DNA from: Serinus canaria
Lineage: Eukaryota; Chordata; Aves; Passeriformes; Fringillidae
Direction: 5' to 3'
Assembly (NCBI RefSeq): GCF_022539315.1
Contig: NC_066321.1
Location: forward strand, 8,126,824-8,190,823
Length of the DNA stretch: 64,000 bases
Made by a program: the position numbers and the translations under genes. How positions within the stretch are numbered: position 1 is the stretch's first letter; the number at the start of each line of letters is the position of its first letter. The notes under the pieces are model-generated. The model was not told the origin of the DNA. It made no database searches and was given only the letters and a program-made list of their open reading frames with translations. Below, one piece after another: positions 24,604-38,000 of the stretch.

Positions 24604-27600
24604 TCACATGCAGAAATGTAGTACTGAGAATCATAAAAAAAACCTACAGCTTGTCTTTTAACAGGATTTCAATCTCTTTTTTTATACTTGTACAGTTTTG
24701 GGGAAAAAAATAGTGATTTATATTCCATATGAGTAAAAATAGTCCTACATAGAAGCCTAAATGTCAAAGATATCTCAACTAGACATTCTAGGGAACAAGA
24801 AGGGAATTTTTCCATGTATTTTTCACATGAAAGGGCACAAAACACAGGAAAGATCAGTGATCATGCATAATGGCAATATATATCATTAATCCTAATAAAT
24901 AATCTAGCATTACCACATTTTTTTCCCATTTTGAGGTGCTGGGAAAAGAAGTACCTGGGTGAAATCTACCAACCCCACCTCCAAAGTGAAAACAGGAGCT
25001 TAAACTTCACAGCACAGAGACTGAGATCAAATTTAAGCCTCACTGGGGGCTCATCCTGAGAAGCAACATCAAATTACAAACCTGGTGAGCCAGACTGAGG
25101 GACCAGACATCTCTCCTCCCTCAAGTGACCTTTATTAGCAGAGTTTTAATCATGACCATGTTATTCCATCTATCCCCCTTCTCTCCAAACCCTGGGCTTC
25201 CTTACACACAAAATGTTCCGCATTTTGACCAAGACACTTCAGAACAAGGTCAGTCTCTGAGACAGAGTGTAGAGACAGAAGTGGCCACAAACAACCTGAG
25301 CCCTCCCTGCCCAGCCATCTGCCTACACCTACGCAGAGTCAGCTGTGCCATTCAGCAAGAGCTCTCACACACTTGTAATTTACACAGTGGGTGTTTCTCC
25401 AGGACTAAAGAGAGAGACAGACACAGAAGTACAAGAATATCCTGATAGACAGAGGCTCTCTCAACTGGCACCACCTTTACTGATTTGAAAATACCAGTAA
25501 TGATTTCACAATTAAAGCAAAGCTAAGCATGGTTTCTTCTCCCATGTTACATATAAAGATTTTTTTTAAAATTACAGAGGATTGTGGCATCAAGTGAAAT
25601 GAACAAGTGAAAGCAACTAATGTTTTCCTGATCCTGCTTCCCAGAGATAAATCACAAACCCAACCAAAATAGCTTTGTCACTTGTCAGTATAAACCAGTA
25701 GGGTGTGCTCAGAGCAACTGCTCATAAAAACAATTCTGGTGTGTGAAGGACTGTATGGTGGATAAATGCTCAGCCTTGGTGCCCCATGACCACTCAGCAC
25801 AGCCATGGCTTGGGAAGAAGACAAGGGTAGTGGTGTTCACACACTCTGCAGCAGCACAAGGCCCCAAAGCAGAGATTTAAAGAGTTACTAGAAAGGAGAG
25901 CAGAAGGTGCAGTAATGAAACTGGAGAGTGAGAAACTCGTGGGGTCCAGGCTTTTCAGAAGCACAGTGTGATGTATGTTTACAGAGGCCTCGAGTGCCCT
26001 TTTCCATAACTCTGTTTATAGCTCATCTGTGTGCAGTAAGTCTTGACCAGAATTGGTCTTTGACACAGACTGTAAAATACAAACCTTAAAAGGGCCCAAT
26101 GGAAAATAAAAGTCAGTATCATGACAAAATGGATGATTTCTGATGTAATCACCTTCCACTTGTGCCTTCCATGTAAAGGAGACGTGGAAAATATGTTTCC
26201 TGCTATAGAAATTAGGAATTCTGCTTCAGTTAAAACACATCTGGCTGCTATGACATTGAAGAGCTTATTAGTATTACAGCTGCAATGATTACAGCTGCTC
26301 CCAAACAGGCAGCCTCCCTCTTGAAGGAGGTCTTCCTCAGATGCCTGGTTTTTGTCAAAGAGAAGGGCTGTTATAAGAAAAGGTGGCAGTGTCCTCCCAG
26401 TAATATACCAAATTATTACCAGGAAAACAAGCTGAATGCAGTAAAGCTGCTGCTGAACTATGTAGAGATAAAATATCTATTTATCTGTTCCAGTTATTTT
26501 GACATTGTCACAACTCGGTGACAAAGACATAAAAAAGTTTCTTCCACAGCTAACAACTTCTGTGACAAAGCTTGAGCAGGGGAGGAAATATGAGTAATTT
26601 GTTTCCTGGGCTGTCAAGCCCTTTGTCTTGACCCAACAACAAACCCATTGATCTACTTCAAAACACAAAGGGAGTGGTAAGCATCATGACAGTATGGCAC
26701 AAACCAGATTTGAAAGCAAAAAGAGGACAGTAAAAGCAGCTTGTTTGTGCTGAGAGTTGTGTGCTCCAGCATTACTCCTCCAGCACAATATGTGCATCAC
26801 ATCTGTCCCACATGGCTGTGACTCAGGATCCTCCCAACTGTGTCCCACAGGCCCTCTGGCCCCAGCTCCTCAAGGAACATCATGAGAGAACACAACAGGG
26901 CAGCCTGCCATCTACCCAGACCAGGGAATTGCCTTGCAGGAGGGTACCTGGCCTGGGGTGGTGATGGCTCAAGCTCTGAGCTCAACCCTGCACCTCCAGG
27001 ATCCAGAGCTCCTGCACACAAACCAGTCCTTTCCTATGAGATCTTTCCCATGATCCCTGCACTGCCAGGGAGCAGCAGAGCCACCTAACTCCCATCCCTC
27101 AGGCAGGGATAGCCACAACTTTCATTTGAATCCAGGTGTCCCTTTTTCTTCGCTGTGATACAGAGCAGTGTGGCCAATGGCTCCACACCACCTGTCAGGA
27201 TTGCAGCTGAAGCCTCCTGAGAACATCTCCAAGCCCATCTTCCTGAAAAGCACTGAAAAAAAACCCTAATATTCAACTTGTTTTGGTACTTAAGAAAAGA
27301 TCAGCTTGCTTGAAGAAATACCAAAAGGTTAAACTAGGATTTCATGTAGACTGCCTGGTATTTTTCCTTTAAGAATTTTATTGGAAAAAGAAAGTTAAAT
27401 AAAAGAGAATTCTTTCTGTGCAGTTGTTTTGATCAGTCTAAGTTCAATGTATCAGATACCCTGAAAAGTTTCTCCCTCATTGCAGTCTGACTTGATTCCC
27501 CCCATTTATTGCTTTGGCTGTAGAGCAAAAATATATTTCCCAGCTGTATTAATCAGATATTGAGAATATTCCATTATTACAGACAGCTTTCCAGAGCTCA

Positions 27601-28552
27601 GGTTTTTTCTTTTAACAGAAATGAAGTTAAATCAATACTAAACAAATTTCCCAGAAGCCAAATTACAATGAAGAGGGATGAAGAAGAATTATGCCAGCTA
27701 ACACTGCAAAACATGAGGACACCTGGGGCCAAAGATCTGCCAGTAAGAGCTGCTCCTTTGAGCAGATGGACATCTGTACAACTCCTGCAACTCTCACTGG
27801 TAAGCAGAGCAAAAAAAGGTGAAAAAAGAGCCTTTTCCCCCCCCACCACCAGTTTAACCTTTCTTTCTAACACCACTGGAAGTGCCTGGACTGATGGACT
27901 GTACGTGTTGTGATGCCCACCATCAAGTACCAGAATGAGTCTGTTATATTGGCTGTATTTTTAAAAAGACACCAAAGGGTACCCAGACACAGCCCCAGTG
28001 ACAATGTTGTATGTAGTGCTCATAAATGCTGGTCTTGCTTTTACAGGAATACTTGCACAGAATATAATTTTTCACTAATCCTCAATTCATGCAGCACATA
28101 AAACACTCCTCCCTCCAGTAAGGCATGCAAGTACCTGCTAAAATTTAGCACTGGGGCACACACATTGAAGCACAAAATAAACACATTTTAAAACTTTGTT
28201 ATTAAATTCCAATTTAGCTTAACTATGCTAAGACATGGCTTATATTTTCTTTGAAATTTAAAAACTGTCAATAAAGAGGATGTAAACATAATCAGATGAG
28301 CAAGAGTCCCTGCACACCTACTAAGATGGATTCACTAAATAGATACAAACTCCATAGTAACATATGCAAATTACATAAAAAATTAGATAAGGGCTTCAGT
28401 ATTTACTGTAGTGCAAAAGGCAGACTTTATAATGCTAAATATAGACAGTGACAGGAATAATAAACAAAACAGATGACTATTTTGTAGGAAAATAGCAACC
28501 AATTTTCTTTCTGCAAGCAATTCATGTTATGATGTTTATGTACTCCTCATTT

Positions 28553-28567
28553 AAAAAAAAAAAAAAA
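28553..28567. repeat. Poly(A) tract (A15)
   Basis: This is an uninterrupted A15 run. The preceding AT-rich sequence was not recognised as a retrotransposon. Confidence 0.85.
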
Positions 28568-31464
28568 TCCACAACTACAGCAGACACTGTTTAGTAAAAG
28601 TGGCAAACCAGCCTTGGATATAAATCCCTTTTCTAGATGTACTCAATTTTCAGACATGGCTGCTGGTGTGGTCAGCAGCCTACGAGTAAAATGAATTTAT
28701 TCCTTCCTTTTGGACAGCAGTTACACCTCCTAGGTTAGTTTGCAGCTTGGAAAACCTCTTTCCTTCATGGTTAAAACCTAATCTGTCAGCCACTACCTCT
28801 TCATGGACATCTTCTGCTAGAATGGAATTCTAGATGCTCTCTAGTATCACTTTTCAGGGAGCTATGCTGGCCATAGTTGACTAAGTCCTAAATGCAAAGC
28901 ACAGAGAATCAACAGTGCAACCCCATGACAAAAATGTGCATCACAAACCAGAATTAATACCACCATAAATTGAATAATAACCAGATATAAATAAATTACC
29001 ATTCACATCTATGTGGATTAGGAAGATGCAGGTGTACATGGGGGGTTCACTTCTATCTTCAAGGATTTCTCAAGAACAGACTGACAGGGAGCACAAGAGA
29101 AGCTCTAACCAACCTTTCCCTTTTATGCTTGGATGTGTCATGTAAGATGGGAAATATCCAAAACAGGGAAAAATGGAAGAGGATTGTACTTAAAAGGATG
29201 AAATGATTCATTCAATGGCATTTTTGCTCCCTCTGTATAATTGAGCAGCCTTTCTTCCACCTTCTGAAAGAAAACCTTAATTGTAACCACTGAAAGGAAA
29301 TAAGTTTCTGGCTATTTTTACAAAATATGCGTTATGTCTCAGCAAGCCGCTGCCATTTAACTCTGCAATACAGCTATAAAATGGTTTATTTGATTTACTA
29401 CCTTACTTCTGAAGTACCTCACACACCACACGAGGCAGTGAACCACTGAAGAGGTTCAGACTGCAGATGGAAATGCAAAATCTTGAATAAATCCTCTGTA
29501 ATAAGAAACTTCAGAGGGACTTTGCTGCTATTATTTCAGGAAGAGGAGGGAAAGTCAGTTAACAAGCCTGCAGAGAACTTCAGATCACATCAGTCCAAAG
29601 TGCCATCAGCCACACTTCAGCAAACCATTCATGTCTTACCTGGAAAGCAGGGGAAATTTTTTTCCACCTCTCAATCTGTCCCAAGGGATGTCACTTCTTT
29701 CCAATTTCATCCCCTAGCACTATGCCATGGATATTATTCCCATCAGAGTTGAGTCACTTGCCTGCTGGTTTGCAGCCTTCAGCAGGGCTCATCCCCGGCT
29801 CCCCCTCACCTGCACAGTGCTCTGCTATCTTCCTGCATCCTTGCAGAGGTTCCCCTTCAGCCACAGGGCAACTAAAACCTGTTGGGAACTCATTCTCACA
29901 ACATCTCATCATTGACTCAGTCCAAACAACCCCTTGGCCCTGGTGCTCATTTACACTAAAGCAAATTAGCCTGAAATCTCATTTACTCTAAACCCACAAT
30001 ATCACCCTGGCAGCACAGAGGGGCTCTAAAATGAGTCACCATGTCATTCATTCCTCCTTTATCACACCAGAAGAACATAAAGTGGCCTGAGTGCAGACAA
30101 GATGACAGCCAAATGACATCTGCCACTGATTGCATCAAAGTAGAATTTGACCCAATTTAGCATTTATTGAATTGAGTGTAAAACCCAGCCCAGTGGTGCT
30201 GGAGTCAGTGAAAGCACCTGTTTGGCTCAGCTGGGATGCACATCAAGATATCCAAAAGTGCTTAGTTTAAGAGTCCCAACGAGGTGGGCTAGAAGAAAAG
30301 AGCCAGCTCAGACAGTGCATATGGGACAGGCTGCAATTCAAATCCTTGTATTAATTCAGTAGGTGAACATTAAAAAACAGAGGGATTCCCAAAGCCCAGC
30401 TGCTCCTGACCATAATTTCTAGGCCACTTTTCAGCTACAATTATTTCATATGCAGCTTCATATTTCATAACACTGATCTGCTCTGGTTTTGAGTCTCTAC
30501 TTTTCATTCGCCCCTCTTCCTTCCCTGATAGTGACTGGAGCACCACGAGGTCTCTTCCCAATGCACACCTAAACCAGACCTGGGTTGTTCTAAGACACAA
30601 AGGCTTGTCACACAGAAAGAGGGGGAGAGACCAAAAGATACCATCAGTCCTATTCTTTTCCAAAAGCCTGCAGTTAAAAAGCAGTTTTTTTCCAATTTTA
30701 GCTTGTGTCCACTTGTAGCTGTCAAAATCATCATTTGACTATTTTCCCCCCCTAATTTTTTGGCCTTACTTAGCAGCCCCATGGATGAAATAAGCATGAA
30801 CTAGTCCAACATTCTCTTAGTTTAACAAGGTTTGTAAGTGGAGGGATGAAGTTTTTGACAACTCAGGGCCATGAGCTCTGTCCATTTCTAACCACAGAAT
30901 TCTTCTTTGCTGAGCTTACAGACCCATAATGCCCTGGTTGCTACTCTGTTCCTATAAATCCAAATGTGGATTTACTTGGCACTTCTGAAGGCAAGACTAG
31001 AGCTACAAAACTAAAACTGGATCTGAAGTTCTCAGCTCATTTCTGTTGCCTCAAAAAGGCCCAAACCACTGATTTTCTTCAGAGTTTTGGTGAGAACCCT
31101 GCCTGTGATACTGATGTGATGTTGTAAAAGGAACTTAGCTCTAAAGTTTTGGATAGAAAATTGCTTAGAAATGCAAAGTCCATATCAGTGAGGTAAAGAT
31201 ATTATGCCACACATCATACCACTTATCTCTCAGCTTTTGTTGGTGGACAAAAACTCTGAGTGCTGGAAAACAAGCAAATATTTTCATGCATCAGTCCTAC
31301 AAACAGTTTAATGGGAAAAGCAATGCTATCTTCATTTTCAGTGTGTATTGAAATCATTCCTCTCTCCTGTCCAACTGCTGCAGCTGACATAACATGACTA
31401 ATCATCACTACCTTTTCTGCACAGAATAAGTGTGTGGTTTCTGACGCTTCAACTAATTCCCTTC

Positions 31465-31497
31465 AGCTTGATATTAGGCTTGAACTAATATCAAGCT
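31465..31497. repeat. Perfect inverted repeat (12-bp stem, 9-base loop)
   Basis: AGCTTGATATTA at 31465-31476 is exactly complementary to TAATATCAAGCT at 31486-31497, with loop GGCTTGAAC. Pairing can continue outside with T-A pairs after one mismatch. A perfect 12-bp stem of mixed bases with a short loop is not expected often by chance in 64 kb. The arm is too short for a typical animal microRNA precursor. Confidence 0.9.
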
Positions 31498-32388
31498 CAA
31501 TGTCACTACAGGATGTGACACGTATATCCTCTAAAAATAGTCAGCTTCAGTCAAATGTGTACTACTTGCAAATTGAAATCAGTGTCTGGACTGCAGTTAT
31601 TTAGAACACAGTAAGTAATGAAAAATAACTAGGATCGTGTTTAATAGACATAGAGAGATACTACTTATTTAAGGAAAAAAAAAAAATCCCCCTTCCCCTC
31701 ACTTAAAAATCCTCAAACCAAACTCAACACAAATTTCCCCCCCTTTTGGAAATAATTTGTTTTACCTCTTTTTCAAAGGAAAAAGAACTGTTCATTCATT
31801 AGAAAATAAGCTTTCTACAAAGAATTTAGCTAGAGAATTTACCATTAACAACACCAACAAAAAAAAACCCCATAGCTGCACCTTCCAGCTGGTAAAATTA
31901 GCTGAAATGATTAGCAGTAGGAGTGCAGAACTGAGACCTGTCATATCTGTTCAATCCCTGAAGTAATCAGCAACCCCAACTATATAAGACATGTCAACTA
32001 CGCTATTTTTTCCTTTGGCCTTTTTTAAACAGTTTCCTCATTACAGACTTTTGGAAACAACACATTCTTTAGCCTCTTTTCACAGAGACATGCCCATTAA
32101 CAAGCCCAATTAAGCACAAGTTATATGCCACCTCACTTTGTTCTTGTTATTCCAATCAGCACCACCTAGCTCCTTTATAACCCCCAGTATTTCTCTCCCC
32201 ATCCTCCTACTTGAGTGTATTTCAACAGGCATTTTTCCCAATCTCATCCTGAAAGCTGCCCACACACATTCCCAGACTGTTTATAAATTTGTTCGGTGCC
32301 AACAGTACCCTTTAATTTAAGCACTCCTGTTCATTTATGATGTTTTAATCATATTCTGTAAGAAGACGTAAAAGCGTACAGTCAAGCA
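31498..32388. other. Anonymous non-coding sequence
   Basis: No gene is visible. The stretch contains an A12 run at 31675-31686 followed by C-rich and T-rich patches, and A9 near 31859. Nothing further could be identified. Confidence 0.55.
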
Positions 32389-32443
32389 CACAAAAAAAAA
32401 ACCCAACAAAACCACAAAAACCCAAACAAAAAAAAAAAAAATA
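32389..32443. repeat. A-rich repeat with CAAA/ACCC units ending in A13
   Basis: About 55 bases of A tracts are broken by C (CACAAAA, AACCC, CAAAAACCC), with a final 13-14 A run. The opposite strand reads as an F/L/W-rich open frame in all three phases, which is compositional. It lies about 125 bases from a CR1 tail but on the side opposite to what a CR1 3' end would need, since CR1 does not end in poly(A). Confidence 0.75.
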
Positions 32444-32567
32444 TACTGGCCCAGTCCAGGTACAATCTTGCAACCTGCAAATCTGACTTGGCAGTGGATG
32501 CCCAGAGCCACATCCTGCATTGTGTTCCTGCAGAGGCCTCACCAGGCACCAGAGCATCCCAAACCCT

Positions 32568-32660
32568 CACAGAATCACTGGGTTGGAAGAGACCTTCAAG
32601 ATCATTGAGTCCAACCCATGCCCCAACACCTCAGCTAAACCATGGCACTGAGTAGTCTCT
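32568..32660 (-). mobile_element. CR1 LINE 3' end, 5'-truncated, minus strand
   Basis: On the plus strand the sequence CACAGAATCACTGGGTTGGA starts near 32569. It continues through AGAGACCTTCAAGATCATTG (32588-32607), AGTCCAACCCATGCCCCAAC (32608-32627) and CTAAACCATGGCACTGAGT (32635-32653). This is the reverse complement of the classic bird CR1 3' terminus, so the element's 3' end is at the left. Only about 90 bases remain, the usual severe 5' truncation of CR1. Near-consensus sequence suggests a relatively young copy, and the wording closely matches copies abundant in songbirds (recalled, not searched). It has no coding capacity. Confidence 0.88.
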
Positions 32661-34439
32661 CATTTTCAGAAACCCCCTCTACACAGTATCAATAAAGGAC
32701 AAATTACAAGGCATATTTTACATGTGCCATTAAACCAGTGAGATTAAGTTTGCACAAAATGTAATTGCCTTTTGATGTGAGTAAAGCACAAAAATCCCAA
32801 TCAGACACAGCACAATCTAATTTATGACACAACCCCAGAATTTTTTGGTGGTTGGTGCCACATCACAAGTCTGATGTATTACAGTGTTAAGAGGTACATA
32901 GCCTTGTCATAAATTATTTCACTTTTCGCTCCCATGCATCTGAGGTTACAGAATGAAGGTAAATTTCTTCCTGACCATTTAGACAGCTCATTATTTCCCC
33001 AGAACTCTCTTGTGCCATCACTAATCTCTGCAGAGTATCATCATTCATTTAAAATATCAATTTTCTGCAACCCATGCTTAACAGCACATTTTGTTTTTTA
33101 ACTTTTAAATGTTTTTGAAGACAACTTCCCAACTGAATTCTGCAAAGACTGACAAATGGCAACTCCCAAAGCTCTGATGGCAAGACACCTTTATGAACAG
33201 GTTTCTCAGTTGACACAAGCTGCATTTTCTCCATTGCATGTGTTACATCAGGGCTTAGATTGGTTCTTGCTGTAACCAAGGGACACAAGAGCCAACTTTT
33301 ACTTGGTAGAAGCTTAACAAACTATCAGCTTTTTGTTAGAAAAGGTGAAAGGTCTCTTTACCCAAAAGCATCTGCCTAATAAATGGTAATTCTTGCACTT
33401 ACATTGTGAGCATTAGGTATGAGGTTCTGCAAACAAAGATGCAAATATCAACTTGGACTGCAATGGAAAAGAAAAGCCAGAGGAAAAAAAAAACTCTCAG
33501 AATCATCTATTTCTAGAAGATTTTCCATTTTTTCATCTACAAGCTAATCAGTGTCAGGTGGGATCAGAATCCATCACAGATAACTTTGAAAGTAAGTTTG
33601 TGAAGCAAAGGATGCAACAGGCAGCTGCACCCAGTGGTGAAGTTACATCCTGGAAACAAGCATGGAAAAAACTTCCCCATAAGCATGACTTAAGTTATCC
33701 TACAGGTTTGTTTGATTTCACTGACAATGCAAAGAATTAATTAGTTAACACAACCTGAGCAACTTGAAGAACCATTATTAAAAGTGAGGAGGCAATAAAA
33801 ACTCTGTTTTACCTAAACTGTTTTGGTCTGACTGAAAATTCCTCCCTGACAGAAAACCTTCACTCTTAGACAACAATGTTCTGTTTGAGCTAAGGTTTAT
33901 GTTCTGAACAATTGCTTTAGTGGTCTACAAGGGTCTCCTTGCCAGAGAGTACCATCATAAATACATGGACTCAGCCAATTCCAAATTAACAGGTGAAGCT
34001 CAGTTTTTAAAACTTACTCTACATATCAGAATTTTTTCCCATGTTAACTTGATTCCATTGATATCACTTACTCAGACCAGACTGCTCCAGCAGTGTTCCT
34101 GCAGTTACTTAAGGTTCAGATTTATTAAGTCTGAATAAACTGTCAAGTGTATTGACCTAACCAACACACTTGAGGTAAAAAAGTCATCCTAAATATTCCT
34201 ATTTGAATTTATTCTATACCTGCTATTTAAAAATGGAAATTTTGACTGTTTAGGAAATATCAGGATATCAAACTGATGTTAAAAGCTTTAAATGGGGAGA
34301 TTTCTCACATTGATTATGAAGTGAAGTATTCAATAATCAGCTGCACAGGGTAATTCATGCTACATCTTCCAGGCCAGAAACTGCTGTTGGCCATTGTCAG
34401 AGCAAACTTGCTTTTAAGGAGAGTGAATTAAAATAAAGG
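32661..34439. other. Anonymous non-coding sequence
   Basis: No gene or element is supported. A 95-codon plus-strand frame at 33453-33740 has a charged start and no recognisable domain. I treat it as chance. Confidence 0.55.
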
Positions 34440-35080
34440 GAAATAAACTGAAAGAAAGCACATCTGCTCTGCTTCCTTGCACCGAGGCAACAGAGAAAGG
34501 TAGGCTGCAACCAAGCATTTAGAGCTGACTTTCAGTAAAGAGTAAGTTTTAAATTCAAGAAGAGCCTGGAAGAATGTAAGCTTAGCTTAGTGAGCAACAG
34601 GCCCAATTTGCCAGCAGATATCAGCAAGCTCAGAGGAAGCAGCAGCAGCACAGGCTCGAGGGGTTGCTCCAAGGAGCAGCAGGAATCCCTACTAGCAGAG
34701 CTGGGGAACTGGGCACAGATAACTCACTTTAGCCATATCCCCAGCTCTTTGTCAGTGAGTAAAGACCATTTAGTTCACGAAATCCTCTGTTTTCTTTCCA
34801 TCAGTTGCTATACGTCCCCAAAGAACAAAAATTTGAAGTGCAGTAATCGGAAGCTGAAATTCTGCCAAGAGCACGGCTGAGCACGAGGCAAGTCCTGGAG
34901 ATCAATACTCCCCTGCAGGTGCCTTTCCCCAGCTGTCCTGCCAGGGAGAGCAAGCATCAATCTCTGCCCAGCAAACCTGCCCACAGAGTGTGCACAGAGA
35001 TTGTAATTAGACCCATGACAGCTCAAAAGGGAAAAAAAAAAAAAAAAGAAAAGAAAGCACGCAGCTCCAAAATTCAACTT
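34440..35080 (+). other. Local CpG cluster with splice-donor-like sites; function unknown
   Basis: In a window where CpG is very scarce, this 640-base stretch holds about eight CpGs (near 34483, 34658, 34778, 34812, 34847, 34874, 34884 and 35059). It also has splice-donor-like sequences on the plus strand: AAAG|GTAGGC near 34499 and a strong GTGAGTAAAG at 34755. A 96-codon frame at 34590-34880 runs across it, but its sequence after the second donor is unlike a protein. It could be a non-coding RNA exon cluster, a regulatory element or chance. An A16 tract (35032-35047) ends the block. Confidence 0.2.
35032..35047. repeat. Poly(A) tract (A16)
   Basis: This is an uninterrupted A16 followed by purine-rich GAAAAGAAAG. 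It lies directly after the CpG-retaining block at 34.4-35.0 kb. It could be the tail of a very old retrocopy, but no parent sequence was recognised. Confidence 0.8.
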
Positions 35081-38000
35081 CCAGCACAGTTGTTCACAAT
35101 CAGGTGCTCAGCTGGGACTGAATAGACAGGTTTTAAATAAGCTCCCTGCAAAACTGAAAGACTTGAGCCATATTGTGAGCTACTAAAATAGATGGGTGTT
35201 TTTTTCTTTAACAAGATACTCAAATCTGCAGAATTGAGCTTTTAAATCCAAATTTGGCACCTAATGGAGAGCAACTCCCCTGCCATGCCAGAGAACAGCC
35301 CAGCAGCACAGACACCCCCCCCCCCAAGGAACCATCCCTCTGTGCTACAGCAAATGTCTGCAGGCCACACAGCAGGGAGGACCAAAGGGAAAAACACAGC
35401 ACAGGCATGCAATTCTGCAAATGGAGCTCAACAATTTAAAAATAAATTAATGGCACTTCAGTGCATTCAAAGGATAGCTGCAAAACAGACCCTGAGGCAA
35501 AACAGCAATAAGAGGAGCTGATAGAGGACCCCCTAAGAAAATACCATTTCCTAAAGGCAGCTTTTCATCTGCTCATAGAGACTGCATCTCATGAGTACAT
35601 TACTATTTATGTCATATGCACAGCCTTTAACCAAACACATGGAGAAGAAACAGCAGCAAAAGAAATTAGAAAATATTACTTGAACCAAAAGGAGACAAAA
35701 ATTCAATAGAGATCAGAATGTGGTAACAGCCTTCCTAGACAGAAGTATTAGGGAAGAAATAATGTTCAAATCAGTGCTGAAGTTGCCAGAAAGTCACAGA
35801 AGCCCAAGTTACTTGTTATTTCTTCACTAGCACCTTAGTGCTTGGTACAACACAGCTCCTGTACTTACAGCTCCCAGTAATAGCAGCTTCCAGCATTAGC
35901 AATTTCTATTGCAATAAATCTTGGAAGACCCAGTTATAAGAAAAGTCTTTAGTAAAAGGAAAGGTGAAATAGCTGTTGGGGAAAGAAAAAGGAGAAGTCT
36001 GGCCTCAATTATTTCATAGTTTGTACAAACAGAAGCAAGAACTCCTGTGGGAGATCACAAAGTCATAGGTAATTTAAAAGGTGTAATATCTTTTATTTTG
36101 TCCAAGAAAATAGTTTTATTAGTTTTACTATTGAGGTGAAAGGAAGAAAGGAATCAATGTAATAATTCTGAAAGAAAAAAATCAAGTTTAATGACAAGCT
36201 GTAATGTATGAACTGCTGCAAGAGAGGCCTGCAAGATGGTAGTTCTGTGCCAGCTTTTGACAAGCTGTGGCTAGAAGATTATACAGTGCATTTTACACTG
36301 GTTTCTGCTAAATGGTTACAGTAAAATTGTGCTGTTCTCCATTGTCTCTCAGGCATGCCACTACATGAAAATGGGTTTTTTAATTAAAGTTACCTAATTG
36401 TGCTAAAAAATACCATTGCACCTGCTGGAACACCAGCTCCTCCAATACTTTTAATTACAAAAACAATAACCAAAACTAATGCAAATTAAGACAAGGCAAA
36501 ACCATCAACTATTCACACAAAGAAGGTACTGGACTGAATACAATGAAAACTGTTACTGTGCTACTGCTAAGCACAAGTCAGCAGAAGAGTTTAAATGGTA
36601 CTTTTATAGGTAAACTGATAAAAAAAAACACCTTACTCCACTTATTTCCTTGCTCCCTTGATGTGTAAACTTCCACTTGGACTGCTGGTCAAGGCAACAG
36701 GGCAGAGACAGGCAGATGCCAGAAAAGAGAGGGGAGCCCATGCTGAGATGCTGTCTCAAGACCATCAATTCCAAAGGCACAACAATTCACAAAGGAACTC
36801 CCCACACCCACTTGTTCAGATGAGGTTCAAAGATAACTTTTACCAAATCCAGACCCAGTGGCACAGCCTGGAAGCCCCTCAGCCCCTGGGTCTCTTGGTT
36901 AAGTAGATTCCTTCACAATTTATTGATGCATTATGCACTACTCAGCTGTTCTAGCACCCCTGCTAAATCCTTTAGTCCCACCAAGTTAGGTTTTGTGTCA
37001 TTTTTCCCTGCTTGAGTGCGTTTGGCTCTCCTTGGATAGGATCTGCATGCTCTTACAGCCCAATCACTAGCACACAACCTACTTTGTTCCACTTCTGAGC
37101 TCCAGAAATAAACACCAAAACAGACATTTTACAAATGGGCAAGGTAGCTTGTGACACCCAGCAGAAAACACGCCCCTTACCTTACAGCAGGCAGCTCAAC
37201 AAGCAGCATTCTTCACACTCCTTGTTAACATGGATTGTTAGAAAATCACCCACAGTTCTTGGAGAGCACTCTAAGTCCACTCAAACCTCAAACACTGTTG
37301 CTCTAAAGCCAACCCTTTATCCTGCACCCCTCCTTCCAAATCTCTCTTCCTGCAGGGACCCTTGGCCACCTGCTCCATCCCACCCTCCACCTGATGCAGG
37401 TGATATGAATTTTCCAAGGCAATTTGCCTTGTGGGGCTCCAGCTGGCCCTGGGGCTGGACACCAGAGACTCCTCCCATGCATTTAGTCTGTAGGGTTATT
37501 ATCTCTGCCTGGTGGTTGTGCACTCAGCAGAACCACGTCATAAACAATGTGAATCCTCATACCAACCACACCTGAGCATACAAAGATTTGCCAGGGTGCT
37601 TAAGAGAAGTTTAACTTTTACAGAAGGTGAAGAGCAGAAGTTCTTTGTTCTGTTCTCTCTGTGCTTGGAATTGATATCACTTAATTTCACACATTTGGGG
37701 AAGAAAACTATCCAATTATTAGTCTGTACAGTTTGTATTTTGAGGTTTTCATATGCCTAGAGGAGAAGCTTTGGCTATTCTTGTTGAACAAGCACTACTC
37801 ACTCAGCTATCCTGAGCAATGTGCCAGGGTCACTAGCCTAAAGAATTTAGCAATCCTGAGTTGGAAGCTTCAGAACCATAAGATTTCAATTAAGAATTGC
37901 AATTTTTTACTCTTTGCTTTCTGATTATTTTTTTACCATTTTCAAGGTTCAGTCAATACCTACTTGCAAGTTTCTTCACAAACCCAAGAGCTTAACAGAA

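Larger units (their letters stand above)
17461..31464. other. Long anonymous non-coding stretch
   Basis: No gene, RNA gene or identifiable transposon could be supported over about 14 kb. The longest frames (106-117 codons near 24.0, 25.1 and 27.6 kb) have no recognisable domain, signal peptide, conserved repeats or splice-site support. Small features inside it are an AT hairpin near 19962-19989, an A-rich repeat at 21349-21408, A13 at 24591-24603 and A15 at 28553-28567. If this is an intron, short exons under about 100 bases could be hidden here. Confidence 0.55.

Noticed and set aside
27560..27913. 117-codon plus-strand frame with a charged middle section
   Set aside because: It has no domain or splice context and is overlapped by a minus-strand frame of 92 codons. 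This is consistent with chance.
32335..32570. Overlapping minus-strand frames rich in F, L, W and G (apparent membrane proteins)
   Set aside because: They are translations of the A/C-rich simple repeat at 32389-32443 read antisense. The same effect is seen at 10869-11102 and 2072-2299.
37135..37575. Longest open frame of the window (146 codons, plus strand)
   Set aside because: It has no domain, a P/S/H/W-rich composition and conflicting open frames on the other strand, with no splice or promoter context. The length is unremarkable for 64 kb in six frames.
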